Shown: positions 19,600-30,636, counted from the stretch's first letter. The stretch: 56,302 nt of DNA from Gracilaria vermiculophylla (GCA_019155205.2 JAHNZQ020003147.1:1937152-1993453), one strand, 5' to 3'. The notes: generated from the letters alone by a model not told the origin. Numbers and translations: made by a program.

Positions 19600-21030
19600 G
19601 AGCTTTTTCGGCTCTTTTCAAGTAGAAAACAGCATCAAAAACTGCACTGTTCACTGCAACCTCTTCAATGCCTTGAAAAAGCAACTATATGTCATGCTCA
19701 CAAGGCAACGGTACAACAATCCCATCGTCCTCATCACTATCCGCAACCTCCACCTCTTTCTCTCCATGCTCTTCCATCACATCAAGAATGTCGAGCGCAT
19801 CCTCGACACTAGCCTCACGCACGTCATAATCCTCTTCAATATTTACCCATTTCTCACCATCACTAGCCTCCATACTTTCAAAAACCTGCTCTTTAAAAAG
19901 ATCGGTAGCTGTAACATGAATTGATAACGTGTGTATCGCTTCAATCATTTCCGTTACAGTGCTCTTATTCTCATGTCTGTTAGACATCTTTCCTTCTACA
20001 GACTTAATATCTGCTTCACAAAGCACTAGCAAAGCCTTTGCCTTTCGCCAACATCTTGCAATCGCAGTAGAACTCACTTCTTCCCAGCTCGTATGAACGA
20101 GATGGCACACATCCAGCATATGTGGGTCAAATCCATCCTCTAAGCCTCGCATTCCTCTCTTCGCTATTGATGCGTTTTGCCGAGCCTTCCTTGTTTCAAC
20201 ATCTTCAACGATTTTGCGCAAAAGGAGTGCACGATACCTCCGTTTAAATGCCGCGATAACTCCCATGTCCATCGGTTAATGAAGTGATGTGCAGTTCGGA
20301 GGGAGGGTGAGTATCTGTACTTGCCCTCTTATGTCCGCCAAATCAGCAGCATGTGGGCCGCAATTATCCATGAGGAGGACACATGGGCGAGATGTAAACT
20401 TTCGTACAAATGGGAGGATGATGCTAAGAAACCACTTCCGAAACGTTGTAGTATCCGACCATGCGTTCTTTTGACTTAAATAAGGAACTGGAGGTGACCC
20501 CAAGCGGAAGCAACGAGGATTCTCGGCGGTACCGATAATAGCCATTGGGGCTTTTGCAGATCNNNNNNNNNNNNNNNNNNNNNNNNNNNNNNNNNNNNNN
20601 NNNNNNNNNNNNNNNNNNNNNNNNNNNNNNNNNNNNNNNNNNNNNNNNNNNNNNNNNNNNNNCCATAAGTGCTTTCTGCTGGATAACACTTTTGGTGACT
20701 GGTAATTTTGCAGATCTGGCAACCTGCAAAAACTTGAGAACATTCTTCTCTATTGCCTCAAATGGTGGTGAGCGTATAGTTTTGGAATGTACAGATCATG
20801 GATTATTTTGTTCATGCTGGAGAAGATGATCTGTGGCGCGTTTAATGTTGGTAACAGTGCGTCGGGATATGTAGAACTGACGCATAACGGTTGATGCATT
20901 ACATCCTGTTGAAAGCATTCGAGCAATTTAAATTTGCTGACCGATGGTGAGTCTGGTTCTCTTTTTGATGGGCTGAGATGATGACTATATCATTGCGGCT
21001 GCTGCCTTTTGTCGAGGAGAGTGGATGGCG
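19600..21030 (-). pseudogene. pogo/Tigger-type transposase (copy 2)
   Basis: Minus-strand frames read an N-terminal helix-turn-helix region (T-I-G-Q-Q-I, S-R-R-T-V-T-N-I-K, P-P-F-E-A-I-E-K-N), then a gap, then the DDE domain: M-A-I-I-G-T-A-E-N-P-R-C-F, L-L-M-D-N-C-G-P-H (second Asp present), L-P-P-N-C-T-S-L-H and M-D-M-G-V-I-A-A (third Asp). A C-terminal acidic tail follows (19685-20272 is open). Several stops and a frame change near 20275 break it. It binds and cuts pogo-family ends in intact relatives. Confidence 0.85.
20563..20662. other. scaffold gap, 100 N
   Basis: Exactly 100 N inside the pogo copy 2 transposase. Alignment with copy 1 implies a true missing length near 390 bases, so the gap size is a placeholder. 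Confidence 0.95.
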
Positions 21031-21187
21031 CCGCTTGGAGATTTTCAGATCGTTTCGCGGTCGTATTTGCCCTGTTTGTGAGCAGTGCTCTTACATCTCC
21101 CGCCAAGGTGTGCCGCGTTAGCAAGGGTGGCACTATTTAGAGGACGGCACTGCTCAAAGTGGCACTATTGCGAGGCCCCCCGCTGTA

Positions 21188-21739
21188 TGTAGTACAGTGG
21201 CTCCTAAGGAAATAGGGTGGTTTGGCCTTATGGTATAATACTCCTAAGGAGGGCTCGTGTTTTATTAGCTGGGCCACGTGGTGCATAAGCCCGCCCACGT
21301 GCGCTACAGTATCCTTGAGGAACGGTAGAAGTATTATTTATTTTACTTCATTTATGCAGGTAATTAGTACAGTAGGGAGACCTGCCCAGGCGGGCTCCCG
21401 GCTTGATACTTAATCTGCCGGTTGAGCTCCACCTTTGGGGAAGTAAATACAAGCACCCTTGAGTCTTCATCTACTTTTCCGGTGGAGTCTCTTGTCGATC
21501 TACGCAGGTTTCTAAGCCGCCGATCCCCAGGTCGCATCACAGCAGCGCCTGTAGGAGCATTGTCCGCCCAGTGAACCTCCCCCTTTGCTTGGTGTTTGCG
21601 GATCCCCTTTAAGAATTCCCCCGGCTCGCGACAGTGGATACCGGAGACAAACGTTAGGAATATGCGGCTTTGGAGTCAACAAAAACTCCTAACGGACGTT
21701 GTGCTTTACTACCTCGAGAGGAGGGCTGACAGTACCATA
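21188..21739 (+). repeat. gypsy copy 1, 3' LTR
   Basis: 552 bases, TGTAGTACAGTGG to CAGTACCATA. It starts directly after the TA of the pogo insertion; without pogo it would follow the polypurine tract. It contains a CCACGTGG box at 21274-21281. It differs from the 5' LTR at many positions, which fits an old insertion. Confidence 0.85.
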
Positions 21740-22175
21740 CTGAGGAGCAACGCAAACCACTTGGATCTCGGACTTGTATTCCATTTATGACAAACCATGT
21801 GCGCCATCCTCAAAAGACGTTAGTATCACAAAGATAGCGGCTACCGAGGAAATCAGGAATACAAACCACTACGGCTCCTCAGCGATCAAATGATCGTTTT
21901 TTTGTTTTGCCACGCAGATGGGGCAGGCAATCTTGATAAGACACAATACTTGTGGCTGCTCAAAATTTAATGATTAGTGTTTTGATTTTCTTCATTTAAT
22001 GTACGACAAGAAATCATCTTCTGCAAATTTTTATCTTGAGAAACCAGAAAAAATTATGCCAATGAAGTTTACCGACGACATAATGACAAGAACAAATAAT
22101 ATTTTCATACCTTGCGCGACTCCAACAATTTAGGAGAAGATAAGTATGATAATGAATGCTGGCGCCGAGAAGGGG
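21740..22175 (+). other. remnant of copia-Z interior
   Basis: AT-rich sequence between the gypsy 3' LTR and the copia-Z 3' LTR. A short stretch near 21745-21890 might continue gag, but it is too decayed to call. It ends with the polypurine tract GAGAAGGGG (22167-22175). Confidence 0.4.
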
Positions 22176-22383
22176 TGTGAAGACCTGTGCAAGGGCATCA
22201 CCAACATGCTGGAGAAGGAGCCATGATTAGCCCAGGAAAAGAGGCTTTGAGCGATCTGTTAACCTTAACCCTGTATTACGTTGTACAGGTATGTAGGATA
22301 CCAAGAGAATATAAGGGCCGTCCCGGCCGAGACGCAGCAACGAGGATGCCAGAATCGGAGAGTATAGTGTTCCATGTTTTTCA
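22176..22383 (+). repeat. copia-Z 3' LTR
   Basis: 208 bases, TGTGAAGACC to TTTTTCA. It aligns with 3352-3562 plus 9024-9042. It includes a TATAAGGGCCG segment, possibly a TATA box. The right flank TAGAT resembles the left flank TAAAT at 3347-3351. Confidence 0.75.
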
Positions 22384-23190
22384 TAGATATGGTCTTCTTG
22401 TGGGCCAATCTAAAAATGTTATATTTTTTTCAGAAAACCATTTTTTAGTGCACTTTGTGATCTATGCACGTGAGCTCCATCTTGCTGAAAAATCCAATTT
22501 TTGTCCAATGCTTCTGCAGCAAAGGGCAATACCTTCTTCCCAGAATAGTGAAATACTATTCATCAATTAAGTTTTCTTCTACTAAAAGTAAAGAAAGATG
22601 CAGGACGCTATTGAGGGCAAAGAGTCCCAAAAGCATAACGGAACCTCCATCATTTTAACATTTTGAGATAAAAAAAGATTCCTTTCGAAGATCATACCGG
22701 TAATGATTTGAGCCATCTGTGCCGCCTAAGTTAATCTTTTTTTCAACTTTAAAAACCACCTTTTCCCGTTTGGAGCGTGTTACCCTAAATGTATTTTGGC
22801 AAGTTCTACCCTTAAATGTTTTGTTGACGTCACCACTGGACCGGTTTTTATTTTGCTGTAATTTCAGAATGGAACCTCCTGCAAATTATACTGCACGCTT
22901 AGAACAGTAACGGCAAGGTTACAGTCCTTTTGAATTTTTTTTTAGCTGATTTGCTTTGAAGGGCATCAGCTCGAACAATTGCTCTTCTGACAGTTGAAGA
23001 AGTGCTTTTATGCCCAGCTTTAAATGGTTCTTGCTGAGAGAGACAGGGGTATTTTGAGAAGTTGCAAAAAACACATGATAAGGGCTAAAAAATACTTGCG
23101 ATGTGAGATATAGAACAAAGCTCCCTGTAGAGAGCAACAGTACATTCCTTCTCAAGTTTTGTAGGAGCCATTCTACGCAGCATCGTGAAT
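22384..23190 (-). pseudogene. Tc1-G transposase, N-terminal and central part
   Basis: The minus strand from about 23180 reads a Tc1 N-terminal domain (T-V-A-L-Y-R, S-I-S-H-I-A-S-I), then R-A-I-V-R-A-D-A-L-Q-S-K-S-A-K, then the catalytic region: K-I-N-L-G-G-T-D-G, Y-D-L-R-K-E, N-D-G-G-S-V-M, Q-D-G-A-H-V-H-R-S-Q-S and D-W-P-T-R-R-P-Y-L. Many frameshifts and stops. The gene continues at 3351 downward, on the other side of copia-Z, where the next catalytic motif (M-E-N-V-W) is found. Confidence 0.75.
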
Positions 23191-23230
23191 AACAATTTTT
23201 AAAGCTGTAGCTGACAAGAAAGAAGAGATA

Positions 23231-23782
23231 TGTGGTACCGTCAGTGCTCCTTTCGAGGTGGTAGTCCACAACGTCCGTTAGGAGTTTTTGTTGACTCCAA
23301 AAGTGCGAGTTTCTAGAGGTAGTCTCCGGTAATCGCTGTTGCGAGCCGGGGGAATTCTGAAACGGGACCCTCAAACACCAAGCTGAGGGGGGGGTTCACT
23401 GGGCGGACAATACTCCTATAGGCGCTGCTACGAGACGACCAGGGGATCGGCGGCTTAGAAACCGTAGGATGTATGACGAGAGTCTCCAACCGGAAAAATA
23501 TATGTAGAATTAGGGGTGCTTGGTTTAACTCCCTAGAGGTGGAGCTCGACGGGCAGATCACGTTTCAAGCCGGGAGCCCGCCTCGACAGTTCTTACTATT
23601 GTGGTAATTACCTGCACAAGGTAACCTAAAAAATATAAATTCTATTGTCCTTCATGTGTTCTGTAGCGCACGCGGGCCGACGTAGGCACCACGTGGCTCA
23701 GTTAATGAAATACAAGCTCTCTTTAGGAATATCCCGCCATAAAGCCAGTCCACAATATCACCTTAACATCCACTGTAGTACA
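23231..23782 (-). mobile_element. solo gypsy LTR
   Basis: 552 bases, inverted, TGTGGTACCGTCAG to GTAGTACA, with a CCACGTGG box at 23689-23696. Flanks AGATA and AAATC share only three of five bases, so the duplication has decayed. It lies in the 5' region of the Tc1-G relic. Confidence 0.85.
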
Positions 23783-23894
23783 AAATCAATACGTTTACTT
23801 TGATGCTGTTATAATCTGAAAGGTCTTCAAAAATGACCCGCTTTTTTAAGTGAAATGTAAATGGCAGTATAAAACTTCAGTATCTTATGAAAAC

Positions 23895-24421
23895 TGTCGT
23901 ACTTACGGTTCTTTTTTCGAGGTGGTTGCGCACAACTTCCGTTACGAATTTTGGGTGATTCCAATGGTGCAGGTTTCTAAAAGTGGTCTCCGGTAATCAT
24001 AGTCACGAATCGGTGGATTCATGAAAGTGGGTGCGCAAGCACCGAACGGAGAAGGGAGTTCACTTGGCGGAAAACGCTCCTACAGGAGCTGCTATAAGGC
24101 AACCTGGGAATCGGTGGCTTATAAACCCGAAGGCTTTCGACAAGAGTCTCCAGCCGCCAAAATAGATGAAGAATCAAGGGTGCTTGGTTTACTTTCCCCA
24201 GAGGTGGAGGTCGACCAGCACATTAAGTACCGTGCCGTAAGCCCGCTTCGATGGGTTTCATTACTTTAACCATTAATTGCACCAATTTAATATAATACAT
24301 CTAAATAATAAAGGGCCGAATAGTGCACTACGCGGCTCAGTAAATAAAATACGAACCCTCCTTAGGAATATCCATTCGTAAAGCCATATGACAGTATCAC
24401 CTTAGGATCCAATTAACTACG
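23895..24421 (-). mobile_element. solo gypsy LTR, older copy
   Basis: 527 bases, inverted and more diverged than its neighbours, flanked by perfect 5-base duplications AAAAC (23890-23894 and 24422-24426). It ends ACTACG instead of ACTACA, and its CCACGTGG box is mutated (CTACGCGG). Confidence 0.88.
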
Positions 24422-24426
24422 AAAAC

Positions 24427-25113
24427 GTCGAAGCTCTTATACATTTATTAGATTCAGTGAGTGTGACTGTCTAATTGAAAAGCTTTCGGCACTTTTTGAG
24501 AGGGCAAAAGTGGTCTGCAACAAAGTTTATAATTGGAACGTGCCGCTCATTCTCACAATATGAGCTTTTTTGGCCCCTGCGTTATTACAATTTTGTGCAC
24601 CTCAGTAGTAAGAAGACATTAGCGAATGTAGCGCGTGCTGCTTTTATCACTCAAGCCATGCTTGTGGATTGTGCTTTCTTTTCACATACTTTAATGCTTC
24701 AATGTGATGTGTTGCTAATGATAGCCCCGCGATGGCCCCTTTGACCACGCGCCGCTGCATGCAAGTAGTGACAACGAGCGAGCGGTGAGTACTTTAAAAC
24801 CTTCAAAACGCTGCAAATCTTCCCCCATTCAAACGCTAACCATTCACTCATGCACTGTGCGTAATACATGCATTCTGCCTCGTGCAACAGCGCTATTGCT
24901 TCCACGCCCACGCTACCGGCCACATATGCCCGCCGTCGCAAGCCGCCGGAAACGGTTGTCGTTATGAAGAAGCCTGATCAACGCTTGTGGCGTGGACTGC
25001 CGGTTCGCTGGCAAACCATCCCAGCGCACAAGGGAAGGGCGCACACTTCTGCATATTACTTGCCTGTGGGATGCCAATCCCAGATTGGTGCCGTTGGCTA
25101 GGAGAGCGGAAAA
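24427..25113. other. no recognisable gene
   Basis: Mixed-composition DNA, GC-richer after 24720, between two solo LTRs. A 77-codon frame at 24868-25101 (plus) is open and basic, but has no motif I recognise. This may be surviving host DNA. Confidence 0.4.
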
Positions 25114-25573
25114 TGTAGTACCGTGGATCCTAAGGTGATATTTTCCATGAAGAATTGTAGAATTTTTATTTATATTCATTAAATAGTATACTTAATCAGT
25201 ACAGTAACGAGACCTGTTAAGGTAAACGCCCAACACTATGTTTAATCTGCCGGTTGGCCCTTTTTCTAGGGGAGGTAAACCAAGGAACCTTAGGTCTTCT
25301 TCTACTTTTTCTTGTTCAAGACTCTTGTCGAACTCGTTCAGTTTTCTAAGCCACAGATTCCCTGCTTATCTCATAGCAGCGCCTGTAGAAGCATTATCTT
25401 CCCAGTGAATCGTCTTCTCCGCTTAGTGCTTGCGGACCCCCTCTCAGAACCCCCCCGGCTCGTGACCGTCATTACTGGAGACCACCTTTAGAAACTCGTG
25501 CCTTTGGAATAACCAAAAGCTCGTAAAGATCGTTGTGCGCTATAATCCGAAACGGAGAACTGACAATACCACA
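25114..25573 (+). mobile_element. solo gypsy LTR with internal deletion
   Basis: TGTAGTACCGTGG to GACAATACCACA, 460 bases, plus orientation. It lacks about 90 bases found in the other LTRs, including the CCACGTGG region. Flanks GAAAA and GATAT share three of five bases. Confidence 0.8.
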
Positions 25574-26439
25574 GATATGAGGTGCACGCCCATTTTTCGG
25601 TGTGTTACAGCGTACGGGCTCTTGCTGAGAAACCCGCGGTGAATGATTGATATGAATAACTCCCGCGCGAGTGGCTAGCAGCACGATTCGAACAAGTGTG
25701 GCACGGGGAAATTCTCGATATTACCACTGCCTCGGATAAAGCTTAGGTGGTGGCCCAAATGGACGAATACTTATTCATTCACTTAAGATTTTCCGTTTTT
25801 CCCTAATTTGCACCACAGTACTTCAAGACGCCAGCATCTCCGCCGCCGCTCTCAGTCAAGGGTAGCCAAGGTTCCGGCTCTGAGACTTCCTCCGACCGCT
25901 GTATCTGCCTGTGAGGAAGGATATCCCGTAGCACACGGATCACCATCTGTTTGGTTCGGAGAGAGCGTCCATAACTGGTTACACTAGTAGTTTCACTATG
26001 CTCGCTCCTAGTAGAAGGATCTTTAGATCTCGTCGTTGTTTCTCTTACGGCAATCCCCAATTTTCCCACCTTGGTGGTACACACTCTTCCGTGCGGATCT
26101 CGTGACCCACGCTCCCCATTCCTTTCCCATATCTGTCCTCCAAGGAGGCACCGCACACTCAGACACCCACCAACTGGGTATCTTTCTTATACCTCTCCCA
26201 CCAAAAGCTGCCGTGGCAACCACGGCCGTGGAAACCATGGTCTTACATCGAAATTTGTCGTCTTGTCCCCTCGAGAGGGCTCTATTGTGCAACTACCTCT
26301 GCAGAAGAAGATTCGAACGTCTTCGTGTGCATTTCGATTCCCGCTTGCTGTCTATTGTACTGCAGCCTGCTCTACCCCTTCGTCTCCGGTACCAACGCGT
26401 ATGGCGAGCGTGTATTGCAACGCCCTTCAAAAAGAGTTT
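25574..26439. other. no recognisable gene
   Basis: Medium-GC DNA with short overlapping frames on both strands and no family motif. It contains a palindrome CCACGGCCGTGG at 26220-26231. It may be the 5' part of the adjacent repeat R, but no second copy is visible in the window. Confidence 0.4.
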
Positions 26440-27270
26440 TCTGGGCACTGTACCGATTCATTGGATTCCGGTTTGGCCGTATAGATGAAAGCTGTTACCA
26501 TCGCAGGCGCGGTTCAAGTCCGTGTACACTGTGGTCTCCGGGGTAGCCGAGGCGGCGCGTTTCTCGCGACGTGGCACTCGCGCTGGTTGACTTTTTGGCA
26601 CCTACACGGCCCCCGCGCGCGGCCCGCTGGCTGTAGTATGGGTGCTGGATGGCACCTGCTTTGCTCGATTATTTTAATGTTTTTGCTATTTATTTATTTG
26701 GTTATTTTGCGCATTTCGGCCTTAGCCCTGCAGTACTTGGCACGGCGGCAATCCAGGCGTCATGTTCAGAAAACCGCACAAAGCAGGATCTCTGGTCTGA
26801 TCTTGCTGCCCACGCGGGTGACTCTCTCCGTCGTGGGAAAATACACCATGGATCACGGAAATCAACCGCGTGTGACACCAAAAACCATAGTCTGGACTAT
26901 TCTATCCTTCCTTCAGGTTCGCCCTCGTGCGAATGTAGCCCCAATGGACCTCCGGTTTATCCCTCTTCGGACCACGTTTGTCACCCGCACAACGCGGCTG
27001 GCCCAATATCGGCAGGGCCTATAATATTACCTGCCCAAGCCAAGATAGCCTGATATACTACGGCGACATCTCACAGGACCCACGGAAACAGACACAATGA
27101 AAAGATTTGCCGGATCCCTGGTTTCTCTATTTGTCTCCATCCTGTACTCGATGCGATGGCTGAGCCCTGGAGTTACGCCAGGCTCGTCTATCTCGTCTGA
27201 AGAAAGCTCTGCTTCTGAACCACCTCGTGAGAGGAACGTTCCAAACATCCTTCGTGGTACTTTCCCCTTT
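26440..27270 (+). repeat. repeat R, copy 1
   Basis: This aligns with the reverse complement of 45890-46700. Shared blocks: TTTATTTGGTTATTTTG (near 26690), CATAGTCTGGACTATTCT (near 26886), GGACC/CTACGT..GCCACC-type sequence, CAACGCGGCT, and GAGA/GAAGGA..CAAACATCCTT. In one frame the two copies keep similar residues (N-H-S-L-D-Y-S), so it may be retrotransposon coding DNA, but no domain is recognised. Both copies are heavily decayed. Confidence 0.65.
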
Positions 27271-27640
27271 GGAGCATGGCACTGCAGCGCGCTCCATCCG
27301 CGACACTGAAACCGCCCTGTTCCGCCGTGTTGCGGCGCCCAAAACCACGCTGCGCGTCGCACTGGCCTCCAGCTTCGTCACCCACACCACCGGGGCCGAC
27401 GCGGCCGCGCAGCAGCCCGCTTTCCCTAGCTGAAATTCAGTCGTGATGCTGCTTAGCCATAGCGTGGCGGTCTCCTGCGTTTTCGGCAACCTGAACCACA
27501 GGCTGCAGATGGGCCTCACTTCCGTTTTCCTGCCAAACCTGCCCCGATAGGACTGGATCCTCCTTGCGCCCACCTTTCTATGCCCAGCACACTCAGTATG
27601 CGCTGGACTTATCTATCACCCCATTTTACTACTCCCTCTC
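27271..27640. other. no recognisable gene
   Basis: GC-rich stretch with open frames on both strands (for example 27127-27573, minus) that lack family motifs. It ends at the Tc1-B relic. Confidence 0.4.
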
Positions 27641-28131
27641 CACCCTTTCACTGCTGCACTTCATCAGGATGCTGCCCCAGTGCACACCGCGTGTTTAGAC
27701 AAACATTGGCTACGAGAGTCAGTCGTATCTGTTCTAGAGTGGTCGACGCGCTTGCCGAATTTGAATCCAATCTAAAACATTCGGAGAGTGCTCGCTGGGA
27801 TGTTCTATGTGCACAGAAGGAAATTTCAAACAGTTATTAAACAAAAAAACTATTTTGAAAATTGTCAGAAATATATTACAGTTTGAACCGTAGCGAATAT
27901 CATTGATCGGAGGCCAAAGCGTTGCATTAGCGCTAACAGGACAATGGGTACAAAACAAAATATTGAATTTCTCACAGTAATATTTTGTTCTTGACAAACG
28001 TATGTGTTTCAAAAAGGTTTTAAGACTTTGCATTTTTCTCAAACGGATTCTTGTACTTTTGGTGTTCTGCAGACGTTTTGTTTTTTTTCTTACATTTAAC
28101 ATCATGTCTATTGTTATTGAAACAGTCTATA
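27641..28131 (+). pseudogene. Tc1-B transposase C-terminal relic
   Basis: Plus-strand reading: H-Q-D-A-A-P-V-H-T-A, L-P-N-L-N-P-I (Glu lost to a stop), G-M-F-Y-V-H-R-R-K-F-Q, and R-P-K-R-C-I-S. The end matches the family terminal repeat (TTATTGAAACAGTCT then ATA, near 28110-28128). The 5' half and left terminal repeat are absent. Confidence 0.75.
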
Positions 28132-29225
28132 ATTCTCAAAAACTGTATAGATCCGAACATATTTGACCGTCTTTCATGTTCAAAACCATCCCAGCCTGTT
28201 GTTTTTCAATTTGTAAACAATGAGTTTCAGATCCATATCACGGGTTACAAACGCTCAAAAGCCGTATCTTTTGCATAAAAGTTAAGTTAAAAACGTTTCA
28301 GATTCATAGCAAGCCATCTCCAGCAACCATTAATGTGGCTCGAAGATCGCCACTTTCGCGCTTTGAACAGCTTCGAATTGTATGATCTAAAGCTGAACTA
28401 AAGTCCTACGCTCTAATTGACCGAGAACTGAAATCGAAACCTGGTCATTGTTCTTCGTCTTTGAAAACTTCCAGCAAAACAGAAATGGACATGTATCCAC
28501 AACGTTTCACTCCTAAGGACAACGTCAATGTAAAACAAGATATTAGTGGAAAAAAAGACTTTGGTACAAAAATTTCAAAATACATAACACCAAATATATC
28601 AAAATCAACAATATTGCGTGACACTAAAAGCATATTTTTGAGTCCATATAAAAACAATGAAGAAAGACATTGTTTTAAAACATCTCCATAGACCAAAAAT
28701 GGGTGAAATAGTGTGTAAAAATGGCGCATTGCGAAAACAAATGAGACACTCTATTAGTTTCCGAAAAATAATACTCACTATGGCTTGTACTTATTATCGG
28801 GTCTTTTATTGGCATAAATTGGAGAAGTAATGGTCTGCAGTTTTAGCAACACAGTCTACAGAACGGTTTAAAACGGAAAAGACTGAAGTTTCAAAGTACA
28901 GGAGCATATATTGCAGTATAATGAGCAATGGTCTTAGTGGTTTGGCCTGCTCTGTAGCGATAACGGCGTCATGACTAATTAGTAGAGGTATTCGAAAAAA
29001 CAAGGTTAAATTCTCAAGGATGCCGGCAGGCTACGGTAGGCAGCCTGGTACGTGACGCTGTGGTAGTACTACAGCCACGTGGGTGGGCGGAGGACACCCC
29101 TGAGCTCCGCTTCATACTTGAGGTGTGTGAGCGACGTTCTTGTTACATAGTAAAGTGAAGAACGTTTTGGGTAAAAGTGTGACTCCTGTGGTCACTCCGG
29201 TCACTTGCAAAAAGAAAACTGGCTT
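28132..29225. other. AT-rich DNA, no recognisable gene
   Basis: No long frame, transposase motif or terminal repeat is seen. Frames at 28445-28729 (minus) and 28461-28691 (plus) overlap each other and have no family signature. Confidence 0.4.
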
Positions 29226-30636
29226 CAATGCGTTTCGAAAACCTACTACGGGGGGTGGCCAGGCAATAGTGCCACTTTGAGCAGTGCCTCCCTCTCATTA
29301 GTGCCACCCTCAGGCGCGTGACATACTTTCAGTACAGGTTTCAAAGCAAAGAAGACCCGCAATCGAGATCGCGAAATTATAGGCCTATGTCCACAACCCG
29401 ACAGCATTCTCGATCTCAAAACTCCCTATTCGGGTCAAACATAATGAACTCTACCTCCACACCCATTCAAAGACGTACTCGCACTACTCTCGGGCAACAA
29501 ATTGAGAGTTCCCGTCTACGGAGGCAAGGTCACAGTGCAGGCATTATCATGTCTCGCTTCTCCATTTCTCGGCGCACCGTCACAAACATGAAACGCAGAA
29601 CTGCGTCTTTAGTTGTTCATAACGATGGAAACGCACTTTCACTACTAACAAAAACAGTGAGATCCCCGCCTTTTCCGATCATAGAAACTAATCTTCTCAA
29701 CTTCCTACAGGTCGCGCGCTGCCCCTAAATGCCTGTCACGCAAGCCATTCTACAGCAACGAGCTCTGCATATTCGAGAAACTCTTTTGTCTAGCAGTATG
29801 CCCCCGACATTGAAGCAGCTGCTGCTTCAATTCCGTGCATCAAACGGATTGGTTTCCAAGTTTGTCAAACGACATGCACTGCGCTCAGTATCGTTCTGTG
29901 GCAAAGCCGGCAGCGATTCCGTGCAGAGCGTTGCGGCGGACATGAGCATTCTACGACAACTTCTGAGAGAGTATGACATGGAGTGCATATTCAATGTTGA
30001 CAAAACTGGTCTTTTCTATAAGCTCCTGCCTCGTCGGACATATCTCGCTCCTGGTGAAGGCCGTAAGTCGGTTCGTAGTACAAAGGCAATGAAAGCAAAA
30101 GATCGCATCAAGGCATACGTGTGCACCAATACTGACGGTTCCACCAAACGTCCGATGGCTGTTATTGGCACGGCCAAGAATCCAAGATGCTTTCGCATCG
30201 GGATCCCATCTGTACCGTATCTACATCAGAAAAACGCGTGGTCGGACACTGTTACGATTTGCAAATGGTTTCTGGATATATTTCTACCGTTTGTCCGAAG
30301 GTTTACATCCCGAAAATGCGTGCTTCTAATGGGCAACTGCGGCCCACATGGAGCGGGTATCAAGAATATTAGACAACAAGTAGAATTGCTGACATGGTTT
30401 CCCAACTGTACTTCAATACATCAACCAATTGATTTGGGAATTATTGCAGCATTGAAGACGAGGTATCGGTCACTTCTTCTTCGTGAGATTGTCTCAGGAA
30501 TTGAGACTAGAAAATCACGGCGTGAGTCTGCAATTGCAAAGTGGGTAATACGAGGGTGTGTAGACGGGTATGATCCCCATATGTTAGACGTTTGTCGAAT
30601 TGTTTCTAAGAGCTGGGATCATGTTTCGTCTATGAC

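Larger units (their letters stand above)
19415..21185 (-). mobile_element. pogo-like element, copy 2
   Basis: TA duplications at 19413-19414 and 21186-21187. The 5' end (minus, from 21185) reads CAGCGGGGGGCCTCGCAATAGTGCCAC-like sequence, matching the left end of pogo copy 1 at 29249, including the second AATAGTGCCACC-type motif. The 3' end (19415 on) starts CAGTGGGG. It contains the transposase remnant and a 100-N gap; comparison with copy 1 suggests that about 390 bases are missing there, not 100. It sits exactly between the polypurine tract and the 3' LTR of gypsy copy 1. Confidence 0.88.
9290..21739 (+). mobile_element. Ty3/gypsy chromovirus, copy 1, with antisense gene
   Basis: Order on the plus strand: 5' LTR (9290-9842), gag, protease, RT, RNase H, integrase, chromodomain (to 16004), polypurine tract, an antisense gene (18127-16231), 5' region of that gene, a second polypurine tract (19399-19412) and the 3' LTR (21188-21739). 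A pogo element sits exactly at the tract/LTR junction and a copia-Y solo LTR in the antisense leader. Without these two insertions the element is about 10.1 kb. The LTRs are 553 and 552 bases and clearly diverged, so the insertion is old. Flanks (GTTTG, CTGAG) do not match as a duplication. No tRNA primer site starting TGG was found directly after the 5' LTR. Confidence 0.85.
3352..22383 (+). mobile_element. copia-Z, Ty1/copia element hosting the nested stack
   Basis: The ends are a 5' LTR (3352-9042, interrupted by Tc1-A) and a 3' LTR (22176-22383). Both start TGT, share the region around GCCGTCCCG..GACGCAGCAACG, and end TTTTCA, where the two copies diverge abruptly. The flanks are TAAAT (3347-3351) and TAGAT (22384-22388), a 5-base duplication with one change. 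A polypurine tract GAGAAGGGG sits directly before the 3' LTR. Internally only the start of gag (9102-9289) and about 430 bases after the gypsy insertion (21740-22175) remain, so most of pol is deleted. Net length without insertions is about 1.1 kb. Confidence 0.75.

Noticed and set aside
9285..21744. Target duplication of gypsy copy 1 (GTTTG / CTGAG)
   Set aside because: Only two of five bases agree, so no duplication is claimed; the ends are set by the LTR pair instead.
24868..25101. 77-codon basic frame as a small host gene
   Set aside because: Too short, no splice or family signal; left as unassigned DNA.
26211..26231. Palindrome CCACGGCCGTGG with a nearby CCGTGG-CAA-CCACGG hairpin as a regulatory site
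   Set aside because: Short GC palindromes are expected in such sequence, and no gene with a promoter is present beside it.
26511..26521. GGTTCAAGTCC, resembling a tRNA B box
   Set aside because: No A box, cloverleaf or matching acceptor stem could be built around it; it lies in decayed repeat R.
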